A stretch of 42,903 nucleotides of DNA from Clostridiales bacterium UBA7273 (GTDB lineage Bacteria > Bacillota > Clostridia > Oscillospirales > Oscillospiraceae). The notes beneath the pieces are model-generated. The model did no database searches. It was not told the origin of the DNA and saw nothing but the letters and a program-made list of their open reading frames with translations. The translations under genes and the position numbers were made by a program. How positions within the stretch are numbered: the first letter of the stretch is position 1; each line of letters begins with the position of its first letter. Of the stretch, positions 39,154 through 42,903 are shown piece after piece. Where the stretch lies: assembly GCA_002472405.1 (NCBI GenBank), contig DKRV01000009.1, positions 1-42,903 of the forward strand, given 5' to 3'.

Positions 39154-40334
39154 GCGCTGCCCAGCTCCTTTGCGATGATGTCCATGGCCTCGTCCAGCAG
39201 GTCTTCGGTGTGCGTGGCCATATAGCTGGTGCGCAGCAGGCAGTCTGCTTCCGGCACGGCGGGCGGCAGGACGGGGTTGACATAGACGCCGTTGTCATAG
39301 AGCCGCTTTGCCGTTGCAAGGGTGTTCACCATGTCGTTGGTGTACAGCGGCACGATGGGCGTGGGCACATCGGCGATGCTCTCGCGGATGCGGACGCCGC
39401 GCTTTTTGTAGCCCTCGCGGGCATAGGTGCTCAGCTCCGCAAGCCGAGTTACCAGCTCCGGGTGTCGCTCCAGCTTACGCAGGGAGGCCAGCGCCGCGGC
39501 GCAGCTGGCCGGGGTGATGGAGGCAGTAAAGATGAAGGGGCGCGCCGTGTGGCGCAGGAAATCCGCGATGCGAGCCTCCGTGGCCACATAGCCGCCCAGG
39601 GACGCCAGCGTCTTGGAAAAGGTACCCATGTAGATGTCCACCTGATCCTCCAGCCCGAAGTGGCTGGCGGTGCCGCGTCCGCCCTCACCAATGACGCCCA
39701 GGGCGTGGGCGTCGTCCACCATGGTGCGGGCGCCGTACTGCTTGGCCAGCCGCACGATCTCCGGCAGGTTGGCGATGTCGCCGCCCATGGAGAACACACC
39801 GTCGGTGACGATCAGGATGCCGGCAGTCTCCGGCACCTTCTGGAGCTGCCGCTCCAGATCGGCCATGTCGTTGTGCTTATAGCGCAGCATCTTGCCGAAG
39901 CTGAGCTGGCAGCCGTCATAAATGCTGGCATGGTTTTCCCGGTCGCAGATGACGTAGTCGTGGCGGCCCACCAGGGCGGAGATGATGCTCAGATTGGACA
40001 AAAAGCCCGCAGAAAAGGTCACCACACCGTCCTTGCGCAGGAATTTGGAGAGCTCCTCTTCCAGCTCCAGATGAAGCTCCAGCGTGCCGTTCATGAAGCG
40101 GGAGCCGCTGCAGCCGGTGCCATATTGCTCCAGCGCCTGGATGCTGGCCTCGATGACCTCGGGATCCACGGTGAGACCCAGATAGTTGTTGGAGCCCAGC
40201 ATGATACGGCGCTTGCCCTCCATCATGACCTCCACGTCCTGCCGGGTCTCCAGCGCGTGGAAGTAGGGATAGATGTCCATCTCGCGGGCCTGGTCGGCAC
40301 GGGACGGCGCATAGCATTTTTCAAACAGATCCAT
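39150..40334 (-). CDS. PLP-dependent alpha-oxoamine synthase, serine palmitoyltransferase-like
   Basis: 394 residues of the alpha-oxoamine synthase family. RIMLGSNNYLGLT, GTGCSGSRFMNGTLELHLEL, DRENHASIYDG, VDDAHALGVIGEGG and the PLP lysine in GTFSKTLASLGGYVA are all present, with a late PVLPPAVPEADCLLR. From memory the start (IYPYFHALET) and the internal HNDMADLERQL are closer to bacterial serine palmitoyltransferases such as the Bacteroides enzyme than to KBL or BioF. It would condense serine with a fatty acyl-CoA or acyl-ACP. ATG 40334 is chosen over the 37-residue longer frame because AAGGAAAG precedes it. The translationally coupled SDR supports a sphingolipid pathway; ceramide-forming genes are not in the window. 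Confidence 0.72.
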   Translation of the reverse strand: MDLFEKCYAPSRADQAREMDIYPYFHALETRQDVEVMMEGKRRIMLGSNNYLGLTVDPEVIEASIQALEQYGTGCSGSRFMNGTLELHLELEEELSKFLRKDGVVTFSAGFLSNLSIISALVGRHDYVICDRENHASIYDGCQLSFGKMLRYKHNDMADLERQLQKVPETAGILIVTDGVFSMGGDIANLPEIVRLAKQYGARTMVDDAHALGVIGEGGRGTASHFGLEDQVDIYMGTFSKTLASLGGYVATEARIADFLRHTARPFIFTASITPASCAAALASLRKLERHPELVTRLAELSTYAREGYKKRGVRIRESIADVPTPIVPLYTNDMVNTLATAKRLYDNGVYVNPVLPPAVPEADCLLRTSYMATHTEDLLDEAMDIIAKELGSA

Positions 40335-40380
40335 GCTGTCACTTCTTTCCTTTGAAAATGAGATTAGTTCAAAAAAATGA

Positions 40381-40692
40381 ACCAATGAGAGCGTACCATA
40401 TCTGCCCGAAAAAAGCAACACGCCGCAAGGAAAATATCTGAACACCGAGTATAAACTCAGCGAGGAAAACGCCGAGAAATATAAAGTCTATACCGTCCCC
40501 CTCCCGATTGGGACGGCTCTTGGGAAGACGGAGCAGGAAGCTGCGGAATACTGGGATGTTCGAGCCAATAGCGTTTACGGCAAGCTGAAGGGTTTCCTTG
40601 GGAGCTCTGATGTGCAGTTTGCTCTGAACGGGAAAGACGCCGTTCTGTTTGTGGAGGATTTGGATGCCTTCTACCAAATCAACTCAATTTAG
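40381..40692 (+). pseudogene. 5'-truncated gene remnant of the resident mobile element
   Basis: An open frame of 103 codons without a start codon runs up to TAG 40692. It reads NTEYKLSEENAEKYKVYTV, LPIGTALGKTEQEAAEYWDV, NSVYGKLKGFLGSSDVQF and LFVEDLDAFYQINSI. The sequence is protein-like and ends at a strong terminator, so it was a real gene. Its 5' part is missing where the sphingoid-base operon begins. I do not recognise the family. Confidence 0.6.
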
Positions 40693-40709
40693 ACAAGGCT
40701 TCTATGAAC

Positions 40710-40749
40710 GCCCATGGGCATCTCTTCGTGATGCTCATGGGCGCTTTTT
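40710..40749 (+). terminator. Terminator behind the remnant gene
   Basis: GCCCATGGGCAT (40710-40721) pairs with ATGCTCATGGGC (40731-40742) with one mismatch, followed by GC and T7. Confidence 0.85.
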
Positions 40750-40821
40750 TTATGTCTGCCGTTATAAAAATGGCCGATTTGCAGGCATAGGAAGGCAGAA
40801 CGAAATAAAGGAGCATGGCAA

Positions 40822-41040
40822 ATGAATGAAATTCCTATCACTGAAAAAGCTGCCCTTCCTCTCGGCGAGAAATACGCGCTGACCATCAAGGAGGCTGCGA
40901 TCTACTTCAACATCGGCAATAAGAAGCTGCGCAGGCTTGCCGAAAATAATCTGGGACGGTTTGCGCTGGAGAGCGGAAATCGCTTTCTGATCATCCGGCC
41001 GAAATTTGAGCAGTTTCTCAGCCAGTCGACCTCGATCTAA
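40822..41040 (+). CDS. Excisionase-like protein 1 (Tn916 Xis type)
   Basis: 72 residues: YALTIKEAAIYFNIGNKKLRRLAENN, then ALESGNRFLIIRPKFEQFL. This is the compact winged-helix excisionase pattern of Tn916-like elements, which bends DNA and directs the integrase towards excision. AAAGGAG precedes the ATG. First of three paralogues ahead of the integrase. Confidence 0.85.
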   Translation: MNEIPITEKAALPLGEKYALTIKEAAIYFNIGNKKLRRLAENNLGRFALESGNRFLIIRPKFEQFLSQSTSI

Positions 41041-41141
41041 ATAGCGTTTGTCTGGCAAATAGTAGTTGACTTCTGGGGCTTTCAGAGTGATAGATATGAC
41101 ACCGCCGAAGGGCGAGTCTTCACGGAAAGGGAGGCCCCGAA

Positions 41142-41360
41142 ATGAAACAGCCTATTCCAGCCAAGGACAAGTTCCTGCTCACCATCAAGGAGGCTTCGGA
41201 GTACTTCAGCATTGGAGTTAAGAACATGCGCCGCATCGCGGAGAATCACACGGACACGTTTTGCATTTACCAAGGCAATCGGTTTATGATCATCCGCAGC
41301 AAGTGCGAAGAATATATCATCAGCTGTTTGAAAACAGAGGAAGGTGGTAATTCGCTATGA
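41142..41360 (+). CDS. Excisionase-like protein 2 (Tn916 Xis type)
   Basis: 72 residues: FLLTIKEASEYFSIGVKNMRRIAENH, then CIYQGNRFMIIRSKCEEYI. Clearly related to the product of 40822-41040, with the same spacing of motifs. GGGAGG lies upstream. The stop overlaps the next start by four bases (ATGA), so it is coupled to the third excisionase gene. Confidence 0.85.
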   Translation: MKQPIPAKDKFLLTIKEASEYFSIGVKNMRRIAENHTDTFCIYQGNRFMIIRSKCEEYIISCLKTEEGGNSL

Positions 41361-41650
41361 AAAGACCCTCGCTGCAGGAGAAGGAGTATTTTAATCCATC
41401 CGAGGCCGCGGAATTCTACGATTTGAGCAGAAGGAAGTTTTTCCGGATGCTGGCCGAGACGGAAGAGCTCCCTTTTGTGTCAATGTACAGGTCAAGAAAA
41501 CTCATCATCCGGTCGGAGTTTGAGGCGTTTCTCAGATCCCATCCGGAGACAAAGGAGGCATTGAAAAATGGCAAACCACCCATACCCCAAGAGGCGGGAT
41601 TCAAAACATCGTGTGCTCAGGAATGGCGAGTCGATCAGAGCCGACGGTAA
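41357..41650 (+). CDS. Excisionase-like protein 3 (Tn916 Xis type)
   Basis: 97 residues. The first 66 follow the excisionase pattern (YFNPSEAAEFYDLSRRKFFRML, then SMYRSRKLIIRSEFEAFL), more distant from the other two. The remaining 30 lie over the integrase start in another frame and may be incidental. It overlaps the integrase gene by 83 bp, which suggests coupled expression of xis and int. Confidence 0.8.
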   Translation: MKRPSLQEKEYFNPSEAAEFYDLSRRKFFRMLAETEELPFVSMYRSRKLIIRSEFEAFLRSHPETKEALKNGKPPIPQEAGFKTSCAQEWRVDQSRR

Positions 41651-42845
41651 GTACCAGTTCAAATACTATGTAGGCGGCAAGATCAAGTTCGTCTACAGCT
41701 GGCGCTTAGAGCCTACCGACACCACCCCACAGGGGAAAAAGCCGGGGCCGTCCCTCCGTGAACTGGAGAAGATGATCGGCAGGGATCTGGACTCGCTGCT
41801 CGATCCGACCATGAAGAGAATGACGGTGCTGGAACTGGTGGAGCGGTATCTCGCTACCAAAACCGGCGTCAGACCGAACACCCTCATGAATTACAATTTC
41901 GTGATGAACCTGCTGCAGAAGGAAGACTTCGCCCTGAAGACGATCGGCGAGGTAAAAACCTCGGACGCGAAGCTCTTTCTGATCAAGCTCCAGCAGGACG
42001 GCAAGCGCTACTCCACGGTCAAGACCGTGCGCGGTGTGCTGCGCCCTGCGTTCCAGATGGCCGTCGATGATGATTTGCTCAACAAGAACCCCTTCAGCTT
42101 TGAGCTCGCCGGCGTGGTGGTAAACGACAGTGTGACCAGAGAAGCCATCACCCGGGATCAGATGAGGAAGTTCCTGAAATTCGTCCATGACGACAATAAC
42201 TACTGCAAGTACTATGAGGTCGTGTACATCCTGTTCCACACTGGGATGCGCATTTCGGAATTTTGCGGGCTGACGATCAGCGACATCGACTTTGAGCACC
42301 ACCTGATCAATATCGATCACCAGCTCCAGCGGTGTGCAGATATGACGCTCGTGATTCAGGAGACCAAGACCCATGCCGGCACCCGAAAGATTCCGATGAC
42401 GGAGGACGTGGAGAAGTGCTTCCGCGCCATCATCGAGGATCGGCCTACCCCCAAGATCGAGCGCATGGTCGATGGTTACAGCGGATTTCTGTTTCTGGAC
42501 AAGAACTGTCTGCCGGAAGTGGCCATGCACTGGGAACACCGGTTCAACCACATGGTCAAACGCTACAACGATATCTACAAGGTCCAGATGCCCAACATCA
42601 CTCCGCACGTCTGCCGCCACACCTACTGCAGCAATCAGGCCAAGGCGGGTATGAACCCGAAGACGCTCCAGTACCTGATGGGCCACAGCGAAATCGGCGT
42701 CACGCTCAACACCTACACCCACCTGGGGCTGGAGGATGCTGCTGAGGAGCTTCAGCGTATGGAGGAGGCCGAGGCAGCCCGCAGGGAGCAGGACAAGCTC
42801 GCGGGGAAGGCGAAGGATGCTCAGAAACTGTTCAAAGCCGTCTAA
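41568..42845 (+). CDS. Tn916-family tyrosine integrase
   Basis: 425 residues, full length. The N-terminal arm-binding domain resembles Tn916 Int (LRNGESIRADGKYQFKYY, then FVYSWRLEPTDTTP). The core-binding domain starts near TVLELVERYL. The catalytic domain has TGMRISEFCGL (first Arg), HVCRHTYCS (HxxR) and GHSEIGVTLNTYTHL (His and Tyr nucleophile). It should integrate and excise an ICE to the left or right of this point. With three xis genes it forms the recombination module of a Tn916/Tn1549-like element; its att end probably lies just beyond the stop. Confidence 0.93.
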   Translation: MANHPYPKRRDSKHRVLRNGESIRADGKYQFKYYVGGKIKFVYSWRLEPTDTTPQGKKPGPSLRELEKMIGRDLDSLLDPTMKRMTVLELVERYLATKTGVRPNTLMNYNFVMNLLQKEDFALKTIGEVKTSDAKLFLIKLQQDGKRYSTVKTVRGVLRPAFQMAVDDDLLNKNPFSFELAGVVVNDSVTREAITRDQMRKFLKFVHDDNNYCKYYEVVYILFHTGMRISEFCGLTISDIDFEHHLINIDHQLQRCADMTLVIQETKTHAGTRKIPMTEDVEKCFRAIIEDRPTPKIERMVDGYSGFLFLDKNCLPEVAMHWEHRFNHMVKRYNDIYKVQMPNITPHVCRHTYCSNQAKAGMNPKTLQYLMGHSEIGVTLNTYTHLGLEDAAEELQRMEEAEAARREQDKLAGKAKDAQKLFKAV

Positions 42846-42859
42846 CCACAAAACCAGCA

Positions 42860-42885
42860 AGGCACTCTGCTGCAGCAGAGTGCCT
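42860..42885. repeat. Perfect 26-bp palindrome behind the integrase
   Basis: AGGCACTCTGCTG and CAGCAGAGTGCCT are exact complements without a loop. No T-run follows (CAGAC), so it is a weak terminator at best. Its position 15 bp after int suggests a terminator or a site near the element end. Confidence 0.6.
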
Positions 42886-42903
42886 CAGACTGTAGACAAA
42901 GTC

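Noticed and set aside
38095..39225. 376-residue plus-strand ORF opposite the SDR gene
   Set aside because: Runs through a palindromic repeat, a terminator and the antisense of two recognised genes; His/Gly/Ala-rich shadow.
39210..40355. 381-residue plus-strand ORF opposite the synthase gene
   Set aside because: Antisense of the alpha-oxoamine synthase, no initiation signals.
42860..42885. Palindrome as a firm rho-independent terminator of int
   Set aside because: Perfect stem but no following T-run; kept only as a repeat of unknown role.

Overview
The window looks like a chromosomal segment of a gut-type Clostridia (Bacillota, probably Oscillospiraceae/Ruminococcaceae). The pointers are rpsO next to pnp, the Gram-positive AddAB nuclease, a DUF896 (YnzC-like) protein, an L31 with zinc cysteines, short lipoproteins with LCAC/LAGC lipoboxes, and GC-rich core genes carrying many small interspersed repeats. 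The assignment is inference from gene content, not from a search.

Layout. (1) About 1-15,100 is an accessory island of lower GC. It starts with palindromes, direct repeats and a degenerate repeat array (62-780), then a TnpV-type transposon protein with a tiny downstream gene. Next comes a large minus-strand defence cluster: AlbA_2/HATPase regulator-like protein -> double DNA methyltransferase fusion -> methyltransferase-Mrr nuclease fusion -> OLD-family ATPase/TOPRIM nuclease (GajA-like) -> UvrD-type helicase (GajB-like). A plus-strand Fic protein and a stand-alone Mrr-type nuclease follow, and then a small minus-strand operon of mobile-element genes (HTH protein, DUF6809-like, YjzC-like). 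(2) tRNA-Ser(CGA) at 15125-15213 is surrounded by a cluster of GCAAGAA(C) motifs. It is followed by an N-terminally truncated tyrosine integrase and a fragment of a second, related integrase, so it is a repeatedly used attachment site. (3) About 16,500-36,830 is core chromosome: AEC transporter, DUF896, HD nucleotidase, rpsO, pnp, lipoproteins, MarR, a DUF1538 membrane protein with a tandem PII-like protein, addB, addA, rpmE and a MATE/MerR pair. Only this part carries the roughly 230-bp MITE-like repeats. (4) From about 36,835 the core is broken. A low-molecular-weight tyrosine phosphatase gene stops after ten native codons, and what follows is a defective IS110-family element, a two-gene operon that looks like serine palmitoyltransferase plus 3-ketosphinganine reductase, a gene remnant, and the xis-xis-xis-int module of a Tn916-like integrative element.

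How the genes may work together. The five minus-strand genes at 1569-11377 are close or overlapping (TAATG and a 20-bp overlap) and have no obvious internal terminator. They may form one operon controlled by a TTGACA/TATAAT promoter embedded in repeated AGTGAAT half-sites. The combination of three methyltransferase domains, an Mrr nuclease and a Gabija-like pair in one co-directional unit is the best candidate here for an undescribed, modification-linked defence system. The second notable cargo is the putative sphingolipid-base operon. The best-supported regulatory circuit is the MerR/MATE operon, whose promoter has a 19-bp spacer carrying a perfect palindrome.
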